A stretch of DNA of 64,000 bases from Butyrivibrio sp. INlla18 (GCF_900103635.1 NZ_FMXK01000010.1:1-64000); one strand, 5' to 3'; numbered from the stretch's first letter, positions 40,975 to 50,437 are shown. The notes: generated by a model not told the origin, from the letters alone. Program-made: numbers and translations.

Positions 40975-41668
40975 AAGCTGCGTGTGAATGTGTAAATACT
41001 GTTTTGAATGACTCGTCGATTCGCTGATGGTGCACTTCTGCGGCGTTGAATTTAACTGACTTAAATGCCGCCTGCATGATAGGACCTGTTGCAAAAGCGC
41101 TGATCAGAGTTCCAATGCCGACTGGTCCACCAAGGAGCCATCCTACAAATGTCACAGTTGTTAAAAGAGCTATGCTCAGTCCACCAATCGGGATCTTCTT
41201 GATTCTCTTTGAAAGTGCCACAAGAAGTGTATCTCTTGGGCCGCATCCAAGAGATGCTGTCATGTATGTGTACTGTGTGTATGCTGCAATCGTAAGGCCA
41301 AGGAGCATTACTGCTACTCCGAGAACCGGTGAAGTGCACTTAGGCACTGGATTTATCTTGTTAAAAAAGTCTACGGATTTGCCTACTACAACGGAATCTA
41401 TAAACATTGCGAGTCCAATAGGTTCTCTTAGTGAAATATCAATTGCAAGAATTGATAATGAAACTATGATAGATGCTGTGCCATAGAGGATTCCAAGACT
41501 CTTTGACATTCCTATATGAAGAACATCCCAAGGGCTTGCGCCGATGTTCGCTTGAATTGTAAGGTAGATTCCAAATCCATTTATGAATAAGCTGACAGCT
41601 GCCAAGATCATGTTCATGACAATCTGTCTCCAGCTATTGTTCTGATGTAAACTTGCGTTTTTTAACAT
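40973..41668 (-). CDS. YczE/YitT-type membrane protein
   Basis: This 231-residue protein has five to six membrane helices. It matches the YczE family: FINGFGIYLTIQANIGASPWDVLHIGMS, then MTASLGCGPRDTLLVALSKR and GGPVGIGTLISAFATGP. The two G/PWD and GPRDTL half-repeats indicate internal duplication. The function of the family is unclear, though it is linked to transport or to surfactin regulation in Bacillus. It is followed by a perfect terminator that overlaps its stop. Confidence 0.85.
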   Translation of the reverse strand: MLKNASLHQNNSWRQIVMNMILAAVSLFINGFGIYLTIQANIGASPWDVLHIGMSKSLGILYGTASIIVSLSILAIDISLREPIGLAMFIDSVVVGKSVDFFNKINPVPKCTSPVLGVAVMLLGLTIAAYTQYTYMTASLGCGPRDTLLVALSKRIKKIPIGGLSIALLTTVTFVGWLLGGPVGIGTLISAFATGPIMQAAFKSVKFNAAEVHHQRIDESFKTVFTHSHAA

Positions 41669-41847
41669 GTTATTTCAGGCTCCCGAAGGTAACATAAATT
41701 TGTGTAACTTGCGCATAAAAAGGCTGGCGAAGGGCCTACCATCACCAGCCTTAGATATTCTATCACTTTTGCGCCAAACATCAATCACTTTTTTATGTCA
41801 CCTTAAAAATTTGCTATTTACTTATTTCTGGCCTTGAATCTGTCTCA

Positions 41848-41889
41848 GGGGTAAAGATTTGTGGGAAACTTGTAAATGTTGACAAATTT
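41848..41889 (+). repeat. GTTGACA repeat, copy 2
   Basis: GGGGTAAAGATTTGTGGGAA is followed by ACTTGTAAATGTTGACAAATTT. The ends of the second part pair partly with each other, giving a hairpin-like shape with loop AAATGTTG. Confidence 0.65.
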
Positions 41890-41920
41890 CGCACGCCAAA
41901 AACTTGAAACTAGCATAAAT

Positions 41921-41963
41921 GGGTAAAGAATTCCGGAAAATTTGTAAATGTTGACAAAATTTC
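41921..41963 (+). repeat. GTTGACA repeat, copy 3
   Basis: GGGTAAAGAATTCCGGAAAA is followed by TTTGTAAATGTTGACAAAATTT. Here GGAAAATTTGT and ACAAAATTTCC pair with one mismatch around AAATGTTG. It is a direct repeat of copy 2 at a distance of about 72 bases. Confidence 0.65.
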
Positions 41964-42048
41964 CAGTACAAGCGCTAAAAGCAGCCCCCCAGGGATGCTG
42001 CATCACCAGCGGCCTTCCGCAAGCCACCACGCCCTGTGCCGCGGGCTA

Positions 42049-42819
42049 TCAAATCTCCTTCAACTCCAGCACATTATCGCCAATCACGATCTTATTCCTA
42101 TCCAAAAACTCCGCAAAGCCAGGGATGTCCTCAATTTGCTGAATAACCTTAGGAGCATGGGCGTCGCACCCCACAACAAATCTAGCGCCCTTCTCAGAAG
42201 CCATCTGGAAGAAACGGTCATTAGGATAATTCCTGTGATCAACAAAGCCGTAGATATTAACTTCAAGAGGCTGATCAAGGCTAACTGCAGCGTCCACAAG
42301 TCTCTCCATCTGGTTCATGTAGAGCTTCTCGCTACCGATAAAATTGATAAGGTCAGGGTGAGCAAGATACATGAAAAGACCAGTCTCCATACCCTCGATG
42401 CAGTGATCAACATAGCTTGCAAGCACCATCTCATCGTCAGTCTGGAAGCCAACATAATTTCCATTAGGTTCATCCGGAACATTGTGCTGTCCCTGAATGA
42501 TGTAATCAAGCGGATACTTTCTAAGTTCTTCCATAAGAGGATCAAAGTAATCCCTGAAATATTCAACCTCATAGCCTATAAGGATCTTGATCTGATCCAT
42601 GTATTCCTCACGAAGGTCAACAAGTGTCTGTGTATAGTTAGGAAGCTCTGCCATCTTCATTCTGGTACTTGATTCATAAAATGTCTCATAAGGCTGAGGC
42701 GTATGATCTGAAAATCCAAGTATCTTAAAGCCTCTCTCGATGGCTCTTTCTACATATTCCCTCTCTGTTCCTACTGCATGATTGCACCTAACGGTGTGTG
42801 TGTGATAATTCGCCAGCAT
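42049..42819 (-). CDS. PHP-domain phosphatase, HisJ-like
   Basis: This 256-residue metal-dependent phosphoesterase of the PHP family starts YHTHTVRCNHAVGT with metal ligands. GFSDHTPQP, then DYIIQGQHNV, LAHPDLINF and VVGCDAHAP give the other His/Asp ligands. Members include histidinol-phosphate phosphatase HisJ, the likely role here. No other his gene is in the window, so the exact substrate is uncertain. A palindromic repeat lies just upstream, separating it from the TIR gene. Confidence 0.82.
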   Translation of the reverse strand: MLANYHTHTVRCNHAVGTEREYVERAIERGFKILGFSDHTPQPYETFYESSTRMKMAELPNYTQTLVDLREEYMDQIKILIGYEVEYFRDYFDPLMEELRKYPLDYIIQGQHNVPDEPNGNYVGFQTDDEMVLASYVDHCIEGMETGLFMYLAHPDLINFIGSEKLYMNQMERLVDAAVSLDQPLEVNIYGFVDHRNYPNDRFFQMASEKGARFVVGCDAHAPKVIQQIEDIPGFAEFLDRNKIVIGDNVLELKEI

Positions 42820-42847
42820 CTCTTTTTGTCTGTCCTTTCTGTCGTGG

Positions 42848-42917
42848 TGAGCCCTAGGGAGGTCGGATAGAGCTCATTTTTGGGAAAATGAGCTCTATCC
42901 GACCTCCCTAGGGCTCA
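42848..42917. repeat. REPIN-like palindrome with GGTCGGA core, after the TIR gene
   Basis: Perfect arms of 33 bases flank a four-base TGGG loop. The arms start TGAGCCCTAGGGAGGTCGGA and end AGAGCTCATTTT. The core differs from other copies (GGGAGGTCGGATA in place of GGGACGGAGGTTA), yet both arms changed together so pairing is kept. It lies 9 bases past the stop of the TIR gene. Confidence 0.9.
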
Positions 42918-42925
42918 AAAACTCT

Positions 42926-45900
42926 TTATAGCCCGTACTGCTGCTTGAACTCCTCGCTGATTTCTGTGCCCTCAAGGAGCTTCTTACCTTTTTCTATTAG
43001 CTGTTCTGTAGAATATCTTCTATAGAATCCAACTTTCTTTTCGAAATCTCCATCTTCTGACATTACAAGGAATGCGTCATTTGCCGAATTAAAGCCCATT
43101 CCACCGTCTATTGTAGCAAGTTCTGTCCAGCTATCAAGCTCGATCATGTGAGTTACCATGCAGCCCTGCACGAAGAGAAGATTCTTTTCCTCATCATGAT
43201 AGAAAACAGCCTCTTGCGCATATCTTGATACATTCTCAAGACTTGTCTTAGCAATAAACTCGCCGGTTTCATAATTGTATCGGTATAAGTCGCCGTTGTC
43301 GTACATCACCAGCAGCTCTTTTGGTGACTTATCATCCTTGGAAAAGATGTCCATTCCCTGAACTTCAACTTCGATACAGCTGATCCTCAAAAGTGAATTG
43401 CCATCAAAATCAAAGATCTCGATCATGTGATTATCAGTAGTGATGACCTTCTTGCCCTCTGGATCAATGATAGCTCTTACTGTCTCGTCCCAATCACCAT
43501 CATGCTTAAATACTTTTGCTTTCTTTTCCTTACCCTTAAGATTTAAAAGCTGATCAACGTCACCGCCGCAAAAAACAACGTCATTTTCATCATCATACTC
43601 AATGACATTTCTGGAATACCCTTCGTTATCTACGCCGTAGCCATTAGCCACCTTTCTCTTAAGGTCATAGCAAAATAGCGAAGGGTCACTCAAGACGTCG
43701 CATGTATAGTAAAAGATTTTTCCATTTTTCATGACAGCATTGCAGATGTATGTTGCATCACTAAGCTTAGTCCTTGTAATCTCGCCAGTTGCATTATCAA
43801 TTTCCACAAGATCAAACTCATCTCTAGAATAATCCGTCAGATAAGTTCTACCATTATCATATCCAAGAACTTCATAAGCATAGATATCATCCTCATTTCC
43901 CAGTTCTGTCATACTCAAATATCTCATAGAATTCAGGTCAAAAGTTGACACATTTGCTTTTCCGTCATTTGATGAAAAAACTGAGAGATACTCTTCACTG
44001 CTAGCAAACATGATATTTGAATCATATGCCAGGTATACAGGTGAGTTTTTTATAAAATGAATATCATCATCATATGCCTGCACAGAGTAAAAGATAAGCT
44101 CATTACTATCCTCTTTATGCACATAAACGCCGCGGTTAGCGATAGCCTTGTCTATATCATCAGTGAAATAGTAGCTGATGATAAGCGAATCATCATTAGG
44201 CAAAAGTTTGTAGGCCTCGTCGCTACTATTAAGGTCAATGTATCCACCATCATTGGTAAAAAACATTGGATAGTCCGCCTCAGCGCTGAGCCACTGCATA
44301 TTTGTGATAATAGAGTTTGTGTTGTAGCTCTTTAAAAGCTCTCCAGTAGTCTGGTCCCAAATGCTGATGATGTTGCCGGCATAGAACAGCACGCCATTAT
44401 CTTTATCAATAATTGTAAACTCTGAGTCGTAGGCAAAAGAGTTCTCGGCGAACACGTCCTGCCATCTAAGAGTCAGGTCATCCGCATTAATGCAGAAAAT
44501 ACCAAGTTTATTAGTAGAAATTATATTTTTATTTTCGTAGGTATAATTTGTCTCAGTCCAGTCTTTTGTTGTGGCAAACATGATAGTGTCGTTGCCGATC
44601 CACTTAGTCTTAAGGAAGTAGTATCCATCAGGAAGATAGCCTTCCGCAGCACAGTCCACATAAGTCAGATCTCCGCTTTCCATGTCGCAGACCACAAGGC
44701 AGTTTGGAGCTCTTTCTCCAATGCTTGTGAAAAATGACAGCTTGGAGCCATCCTTACTGAACTGAAAGCCAGTAAAGGCAACGCTCTTGTAGAGCTCGTT
44801 CTCCGTAGGAATCGTGTAAATATCAACAATCTCGCCAGTCATGATGTCAAGCTTATAGAGGCCGTCGGAGTCAGTAGAAACCATGACCGTTCCGTCTTCC
44901 ATAACCTGGAAATCATCACCGATCGCATTTGAAACCCACTCATCACTGAGTTTCTCGTGCTTCCACATCTCTGAACCATCGTAAGTATTGATGGCCATTA
45001 CAAACTGGTAACCAGTGATCATCAGTATGTCTTTATCCAAGAATTCAATGTGCCTAGCACCGTTATCAACAGAATTGTACTCGTAGACTAGCTCGTGGCT
45101 GCCGTGATTCCACACCCTCACGTTGAATGACGCATCAATGGCAGCACATGCAGATCCGTCAAAAGACATCTGGAAATCAGTGATCGTATCTGGCATGGTA
45201 TAGTTCCAGGTTGCAGTAATATTAGCTGAACCGTCATTTGCAACGTACGCTCTTGTTGCCTTGGTTATGGCCTTCACCGCCTCCGGAATAACAGGTCTGT
45301 CAGGATTATCTTCATTAGGAAGAGCTGCCAGAGCCAGCCACAAAGCCTTGAGCCTCTGCTCATCGTTCATGTACTTCTCAGACTCATTTGCCAGGAACTT
45401 AGACTGATTGGTCAGGGCCTCAATGTAGTTCTCATGAATCCTGTGGTTGCTGTAGATCATGTAGGCACCAAATCCAATGAAAAGAGCCATTGCAGCCGCA
45501 AAAATAGCAGTAAGCCTCTTCATCTTGTACTGACGTTGTCTATCCATAAGTTCGTTGTAAGAGCAGCCGATCATAGCTGAAACAAGCCTAGGAACTTCCG
45601 TTGCCTTAACATCTTTTCTCTGAAGTCTGTAATCGCAGGCAAGTGGCTCAACCTTCTCTGTTACAGTCCTGATCTCGCCGTTTACATCTGTAACCTGAAC
45701 ATCCCTTGATAAAAGGACCTGAGGAATGACCTCGTTTGGCTCACCATCCGCAACAACTGTGAGGATGTTATCTCTTGAGTGATTCTGCAAAAAGAGCTGA
45801 ATCTCCCTCTCAACCCAGGTTGAGAGACAAGTATTTTTTGAGCATAGAACGATCAAAAAGTCTGAATTAGCAAGAGCTTCTTCAATCGTAGCGCTAAGGT

Positions 45901-46081
45901 CACTTGTAATAGGAAGCTCATCTGTATCTCTAAAGATTCTCTCTATCTTCTTAATTCCAGTCTTTTTCTGAATCCTTGCTGGAATATGATAGTGCTCAAG
46001 GTCTTTTTCTATCATTGCTGCGACCTTGTTATCAAGATCCGCATGCTTGTATGAAATAAATGCGTTGTAATGTGTACTCAT
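42926..46081 (-). CDS. TIR-domain protein with TM and beta-propeller
   Basis: The 1051-residue protein starts with a TIR domain (residues 5-150): NAFISYKHADLDNKVAAMIE, FRDTDELPITSD, FLIVLCSKNTCLSTWVEREI. Glu93 in WVEREI aligns with the catalytic Glu of NAD-cleaving TIRs such as SARM1. One TM (about 190-210) follows, then a region of about 700 residues with WD40/PQQ-like propeller blades (FDGSACAAIDASFNVRVWNH and similar). Such TIR-TM-propeller proteins occur in Lachnospiraceae; their role is unknown. The TIR would be cytosolic and the propeller outside. No defence partner gene is beside it. Palindromic repeats lie at both ends. Confidence 0.85.
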   Translation of the reverse strand: MSTHYNAFISYKHADLDNKVAAMIEKDLEHYHIPARIQKKTGIKKIERIFRDTDELPITSDLSATIEEALANSDFLIVLCSKNTCLSTWVEREIQLFLQNHSRDNILTVVADGEPNEVIPQVLLSRDVQVTDVNGEIRTVTEKVEPLACDYRLQRKDVKATEVPRLVSAMIGCSYNELMDRQRQYKMKRLTAIFAAAMALFIGFGAYMIYSNHRIHENYIEALTNQSKFLANESEKYMNDEQRLKALWLALAALPNEDNPDRPVIPEAVKAITKATRAYVANDGSANITATWNYTMPDTITDFQMSFDGSACAAIDASFNVRVWNHGSHELVYEYNSVDNGARHIEFLDKDILMITGYQFVMAINTYDGSEMWKHEKLSDEWVSNAIGDDFQVMEDGTVMVSTDSDGLYKLDIMTGEIVDIYTIPTENELYKSVAFTGFQFSKDGSKLSFFTSIGERAPNCLVVCDMESGDLTYVDCAAEGYLPDGYYFLKTKWIGNDTIMFATTKDWTETNYTYENKNIISTNKLGIFCINADDLTLRWQDVFAENSFAYDSEFTIIDKDNGVLFYAGNIISIWDQTTGELLKSYNTNSIITNMQWLSAEADYPMFFTNDGGYIDLNSSDEAYKLLPNDDSLIISYYFTDDIDKAIANRGVYVHKEDSNELIFYSVQAYDDDIHFIKNSPVYLAYDSNIMFASSEEYLSVFSSNDGKANVSTFDLNSMRYLSMTELGNEDDIYAYEVLGYDNGRTYLTDYSRDEFDLVEIDNATGEITRTKLSDATYICNAVMKNGKIFYYTCDVLSDPSLFCYDLKRKVANGYGVDNEGYSRNVIEYDDENDVVFCGGDVDQLLNLKGKEKKAKVFKHDGDWDETVRAIIDPEGKKVITTDNHMIEIFDFDGNSLLRISCIEVEVQGMDIFSKDDKSPKELLVMYDNGDLYRYNYETGEFIAKTSLENVSRYAQEAVFYHDEEKNLLFVQGCMVTHMIELDSWTELATIDGGMGFNSANDAFLVMSEDGDFEKKVGFYRRYSTEQLIEKGKKLLEGTEISEEFKQQYGL

Positions 46082-46106
46082 TTTCCCAATTTCTTTCCTT
46101 TTTCCG

Positions 46107-46185
46107 AAATGAGCCCTAGGGACGGAGGTTAGGGCTCACTTTCGCAAAAATGAGCCCTAACCTCCGTCCCTAGGGCTCATTTTTT
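46107..46185. repeat. REPIN-like palindrome (full, consensus form)
   Basis: Half-units at 46111-46137 and 46152-46178 are exact inverses (arms GAGCCCTA/TAGGGCTC, core GGGACGGAGGT), with a CTTTCGCAAAAA spacer. The last base is 5 bases from the M13 peptidase stop. Confidence 0.92.
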
Positions 46186-46190
46186 CCTCG

Positions 46191-48335
46191 TTACCAGATG
46201 ATGAGTCTGTCCTCTGGGGCGAGATACATGTTGTCGCCTTCCTTGACGTCGAAGGCTTCGTAGAACTCCTCGAACTGCTGAACTGGTACGTTGGTTCTGG
46301 AGTAGTTAAGTGGATGTGCATCCTGTTTGAGCTGGCTGAACTCGTCGCTGTAGGTAGCGATAGATGCGTTCATCTGTGCATATTTGATAAAGAACTTCTG
46401 GTAGTCAAAACCTTCTACCTTGGAAGCCATTCTAAGTGCACACTGAAGGCCTGTCATGTCAGCAACCATCTCTGTGTCGATGTTAGTGCCGATGAAGTGC
46501 TCATCACCAAAGGCTACGATAGTATCAAGATAATCGTCCATCTTGCCAACGCGCTTCTGGAACTCTTCCTTGTCAGCCTCTGTCCACCAATCTCTATAGT
46601 AACCTTCTGCATCGAACTGTGCTCCGTTACTGTCAAATGCGTGTGAGATCTCATGTCCAACCCAGAAAGCACCGATTGAAGCATAGAGCTCCTCTACGCT
46701 CATGTCACTTGAATAGAAAGGCTCGCCCATCATACCGATGATCATGTTGATACTGTTGTCGCTTGGATTGTAGAAAGCGTTGCAGTCTGTAACAGCCATT
46801 CCATCAGCCCATTTCTCGTGGTCAACCTTCTGTCCCATGAGCTTTTTGTTCTCTTCAATATCATTAAGAGCAATTCTAGTATCAGCTTCGATAAGTGAGC
46901 AGTCTGTCAGGTCGATGCCTGTTGTATCGTTGAACTTGTCTGGATAAGCTGCGTGAATAGTGATGTTATCAAGCTTCTCGATAGCGTAGTTCTTGACTTC
47001 ATCTGAAGCCCATTCATTTTCAGAAAGGAGCTCTCTATATGTATCAATGACCATCTGGCAAAGATCTGCCATCTTCTGTCTATCTTCTTCTGAACCGTAT
47101 TTCTCAATATAAACAATCTGCATTGAATCAGGAAGTGAATCGATAACGCAGTCATAAGCCATCTCTTCATCACTAACTGTTCCGCTCATGCCAAAATACT
47201 TAGCTACAAGCTCATTCTTTTTGTCATAAGTCTCTTTATCAACTCTTGTTGCGAAAGGAAGAATGTATTTAACGATCAAAAGAGACTTGATAGCCTCGAC
47301 ATTTTCCTCAGTATAGATCTCATCAAGATATGAGAGGTAGTCAGGTGTTGTAACCAGATATGGTCCGTCATATACGTAGCCTGACGCAGTAAAGATCTCT
47401 TTTAATGGGAAAGTCTTATTATATGCAACTGCATCATCAAAAGGCATCTCGTTGTTGATCTTGTCATAGTAATCATCAGCATAGCAATCGTTTGTGCTGT
47501 AGATCTTGGAAGCAAGCTTTGTCTCAAGGTCATAAGCCTGATCAAAGCACTTGTTTGCTTCATCCTCTGTCATTCCAAACTTCTGAGCCATGAATACAAA
47601 CATATCTTTTCTAAAGCCGTAGTACATGTCGCCATAATCTGTTCTCTCAGAGTACTCGGCAGAATCACTAAGTAAAAGATCTGGTGTATCCACGATAACG
47701 ATATTGGTCTCAGGATCGTTGAGACCAACACCTGCGCCAAAGTTCACAAAATCGTAGTAGTCATGAACTGTTTCTTCATCAGTTAAAAGAGCTGTGATAT
47801 CATCAAGGCTCTTGGCAGCTACGATCTTGTCATAGCCTTCCTGAAGTTCTGTGACACCAAGCTCATTTCTTGTGTCCCAATCAAGGATCAGGCTGTTATA
47901 TGTGCGAACAAGTTCAGCATCATGGCCTTCGATACTCTCATCCTTTAAAAGATCCATGCACTGGTTCTTTACCTCAAGACCACGCTCAGCATAGTGGCTC
48001 CACTGTGTGTAACCATCAGGAATATCGTTTTCAAGGATCCAGTCCTTATTGGCATAAAGATGGAAATCATCTTTTGGGTCCACTGCTGTGTCTGCAGTTA
48101 CATTTGACTTAAGCTCTGAGTTTACCCAAGGAGTTCCTCCCTGTCCCTTAGCTGCGTCATTTTCGTCATCTGTTTCGTTCTCGCTTGAAGCTTCAGCCTC
48201 GGCCTGTGAACTGTCACTTGCCTCTACTGATGCGCCATCTCCTGCTGCCTGTGGCTCAGTCTTGGCGCCACATCCTGCGATCATAGTAGTGATCATGCAA
48301 GTTGCCAGCACCATACTAAGTATTCGTTTCTTCAT
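46191..48335 (-). CDS. Lipoprotein M13-family zinc endopeptidase (PepO/neprilysin-like)
   Basis: The 714-residue exported peptidase has a lipobox signal ending IAGC (Cys22), then an acidic linker. The M13 N-domain follows (DPKDDFHLYANKDWILENDIPDG). The catalytic region has zinc motif VGHEISHAFDSNGAQFD (HExxH) and the third ligand in NIDTEMVADMTGLQCA. The C-terminal YSRTNVPVQQFEEFYEAF and YLAPEDRLIIW are family hallmarks. It cleaves short peptides outside the cell. A palindromic repeat sits at its 3' end. The upstream region is AT-rich with an AGGAGAAG ribosome site. Confidence 0.93.
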   Translation of the reverse strand: MKKRILSMVLATCMITTMIAGCGAKTEPQAAGDGASVEASDSSQAEAEASSENETDDENDAAKGQGGTPWVNSELKSNVTADTAVDPKDDFHLYANKDWILENDIPDGYTQWSHYAERGLEVKNQCMDLLKDESIEGHDAELVRTYNSLILDWDTRNELGVTELQEGYDKIVAAKSLDDITALLTDEETVHDYYDFVNFGAGVGLNDPETNIVIVDTPDLLLSDSAEYSERTDYGDMYYGFRKDMFVFMAQKFGMTEDEANKCFDQAYDLETKLASKIYSTNDCYADDYYDKINNEMPFDDAVAYNKTFPLKEIFTASGYVYDGPYLVTTPDYLSYLDEIYTEENVEAIKSLLIVKYILPFATRVDKETYDKKNELVAKYFGMSGTVSDEEMAYDCVIDSLPDSMQIVYIEKYGSEEDRQKMADLCQMVIDTYRELLSENEWASDEVKNYAIEKLDNITIHAAYPDKFNDTTGIDLTDCSLIEADTRIALNDIEENKKLMGQKVDHEKWADGMAVTDCNAFYNPSDNSINMIIGMMGEPFYSSDMSVEELYASIGAFWVGHEISHAFDSNGAQFDAEGYYRDWWTEADKEEFQKRVGKMDDYLDTIVAFGDEHFIGTNIDTEMVADMTGLQCALRMASKVEGFDYQKFFIKYAQMNASIATYSDEFSQLKQDAHPLNYSRTNVPVQQFEEFYEAFDVKEGDNMYLAPEDRLIIW

Positions 48336-48526
48336 ATTTTCTTCTCCTCATACAACTTTGTTTTCACAACACTTATCAATGATTATATGTCATTATAATG
48401 TAATGCACCAAAAAAGTAAGAGGAAAATCAGAAATTTATAATTTCTTATTTACAATTTTTTTATTGTCAGGTGCTAATATGTCCTTACCCCAAAATTGAA
48501 ATCATTTTTTTTAGGAGAAGGAGCTT

Positions 48527-48742
48527 ATGGAAAAAATCATTTCAAAGTTAATGTATGCCGTATTAGCGTTAATAGTGTTGGCATGTGCACTTATAGTTCT
48601 TTATGCTAAAAGCCCTGATATAGCACAGTTCATAAAGAACACTGCAGATGAGATCCCAAAACCTGTCATCACTATAAATTTAGAGGAAGGTGAAACAGAA
48701 GTCGTAATGGAATCAGCCGCAGCCAATTCTGCAAGGAAGTAA
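48527..48742 (+). CDS. Small single-TM protein
   Basis: The 71-residue product has one TM (about 7-28) followed by a polar tail (FIKNTADEIPKPVITINLEE). GGAGAAGGAGCTT precedes the ATG, a good ribosome site, so it is likely real. It is divergent from the M13 peptidase and convergent with CotH. No family is recognised. Confidence 0.65.
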   Translation: MEKIISKLMYAVLALIVLACALIVLYAKSPDIAQFIKNTADEIPKPVITINLEEGETEVVMESAAANSARK

Positions 48743-48774
48743 ATACTGTACTTTTATCTGTCTTTCAATAAAAA

Positions 48775-48803
48775 TGAGTCCTAGGCGTCCTGCCTAGAAC
48801 TCA
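48775..48803. terminator. GAGTCCTAGGC hairpin, degenerate member of the palindrome family
   Basis: TGAGTCCTAGGC (48775-48786) pairs with GCCTAGAACTCA (48792-48803) with one mismatch, between A-rich and T-rich flanks. It keeps the GAG-CCTAGG start of the repeat family but has lost the core. It terminates the small + gene and probably CotH on the other strand. Confidence 0.65.
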
Positions 48804-48811
48804 TATATATG

Positions 48812-50437
48812 TTAACCGTCGCTATTTTGATCAGGGCCACCGCTTGGTGGACCACTATGCTCACCGTCACCTTGGCCTGGGCCGCCGCCCATGCCTCCGC
48901 CCATGGATCCCATGTCGGAGAGGTTGATTGATGAAGCATCTATCAGTGCGTCAGGATTATCCTCCTGCTCTGCATCTGTGGACCCTATGGTTCCATCAAG
49001 CTGTCCAGAAATACTCTGGCAGCGAAGCTCAACAAATGTTTCCATTGTCTCAACTGCAGTTTCGAATTCCTCTGTTGTGCAGAACTTAGTTGGGTCTTTT
49101 TCTACATATTCAGAGATCATGTTGTAGGTAGACTCGATAAGATCCTGTAAATATCCGCTAGTATAGAACTGCTCAAGGAAATCTGCGTAGTACTCGTGAT
49201 ACATCTCTGTGTACTCATCGCAAGATGTGATCCATGAGAACATTGGTCTATCATCACTGTCTTCAGTAATTGAAAGAGGTGTGTCTATAGGGTCATTCAC
49301 TGCTGCATCAGCGTCCTGAGCCTGGAAGGTTCCGTAGGCTAAGTTGTAATCCCAAGGAATCATAGACAGTAAGCCATCTTCCTCGTACAGGTAGTAGTTG
49401 TGGATCATGGAGCCTGTGTAGCTATCGCCGTTTACAAGGAAGTTGTGCACTACCATGTATCTCATAACAGCGTCTACATCAACAGCTTCTGCGATCTTAT
49501 CAGCATCCTGCTCCTCAATTCCTTCGCTGAGAGTCTTAAGAGAGTTTATAAGTCTCTTTTTATCTGACTTCTTGATATTAGTCTTGGCGCTATCAAAGAT
49601 AGTTGAGTAGCTATCAATTTCATCATCTATATATTTGAGCTTGGCATCGTCGCTACCCATACCCATTTCTCCGGGGCCGCCGCCAGGGAAGTCTGGCTTT
49701 TCAGGTCTTTCTCCATCGTCGCCTCCGTCTCGCTCGAATGGATTCTCCATTCCCATCTGGTCGAAGTCAACGTCCTTCATATCAAAATCTCCGCCGTTTC
49801 CACGACCGCCGCCCATACTCATGGTATCAGGCTTGTAGAGATTTCCGTGATTTGTACCATCATTTCTTTCGAGGAAAGAATCCTCAACTGCCTCAACTGC
49901 AAGATATAATCCCCAATCTTCGCCATTAACCGTGATATACACGTAGCTTACAAGTGGCGCATCTACGCCAAACTCGCCCATAAGCTTGTATGCCAGATAA
50001 TCCTTCATCATGGTGTAGTCCTGGATCAGGTTGTTGAGGCACAGCTTATCAAGTCCGTGATAATTAGTGCTGGACTCGTAGCAGTCAAATTCTATCTTAA
50101 AGCTGTATCTATCACTACCAAGCTGCTCTACTGTCGAAAGAGACGTGTTGCCCTTGCCTCTGATACCAACGTTGTAGACTGTCTCGCCGTCGATCGTTAC
50201 GTTGGCAACCGAGTACTCCTCAGAGGTTGCGGTTTCTAGGAAACTATCCCAATCGTCGATCTCGATGTTGATGGTATGAACGTAGCTGTCGTCAAACAGA
50301 AGGTCCTCATATCCCATCTCCACCGAATCGTCAGCTGTAATGCCGATTGCAGAGCCATTCATGAAAAGAACTGTCACAAGTACTGCAATTATAGTAACAA
50401 AGATACAAACTTTATCTATAAGCTTGTGTGTGGACAT
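48812..50437 (-). CDS. CotH-family kinase-like secreted protein
   Basis: This 541-residue protein has an N-terminal signal anchor (about 7-28). A CotH core covers about 35-470: VGIRGKGNTSLSTVEQ, the KIEFD strand, the LCLNNLIQDYTMMKDYLAYKL helix, GLYLAVEAVEDSFL, then IPWDYNLAYGTF as the metal-binding Asp motif. CotH proteins phosphorylate secreted or coat proteins with the kinase fold. A Gly/Asp/Pro-rich insert (about 210-265) and a Gly-rich tail are present. I start it at 50437 with AAGGAG upstream. It is followed by DUF4956 and VTC genes transcribed the same way. Confidence 0.88.
   Translation of the reverse strand: MSTHKLIDKVCIFVTIIAVLVTVLFMNGSAIGITADDSVEMGYEDLLFDDSYVHTINIEIDDWDSFLETATSEEYSVANVTIDGETVYNVGIRGKGNTSLSTVEQLGSDRYSFKIEFDCYESSTNYHGLDKLCLNNLIQDYTMMKDYLAYKLMGEFGVDAPLVSYVYITVNGEDWGLYLAVEAVEDSFLERNDGTNHGNLYKPDTMSMGGGRGNGGDFDMKDVDFDQMGMENPFERDGGDDGERPEKPDFPGGGPGEMGMGSDDAKLKYIDDEIDSYSTIFDSAKTNIKKSDKKRLINSLKTLSEGIEEQDADKIAEAVDVDAVMRYMVVHNFLVNGDSYTGSMIHNYYLYEEDGLLSMIPWDYNLAYGTFQAQDADAAVNDPIDTPLSITEDSDDRPMFSWITSCDEYTEMYHEYYADFLEQFYTSGYLQDLIESTYNMISEYVEKDPTKFCTTEEFETAVETMETFVELRCQSISGQLDGTIGSTDAEQEDNPDALIDASSINLSDMGSMGGGMGGGPGQGDGEHSGPPSGGPDQNSDG

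Larger units (their letters stand above)
41669..42048. other. 380-base intergenic region with terminator and paired repeats
   Basis: No gene is seen. AAGGCTGG/CCAGCCTT (41720-41752) with T on the minus strand looks like a terminator. Two copies of the GTTGACA repeat lie at 41848 and 41921. A GC-rich block at 41978-42040 stands out from the AT-rich surroundings and contains GCAGC/GCTGC pairing near 41980-41999. Confidence 0.6.

Noticed and set aside
42926-48335. Defence island around the TIR protein
   Set aside because: Neighbours are a PHP phosphatase, an M13 peptidase and CotH genes, none typical of defence; the TIR gene stands alone.
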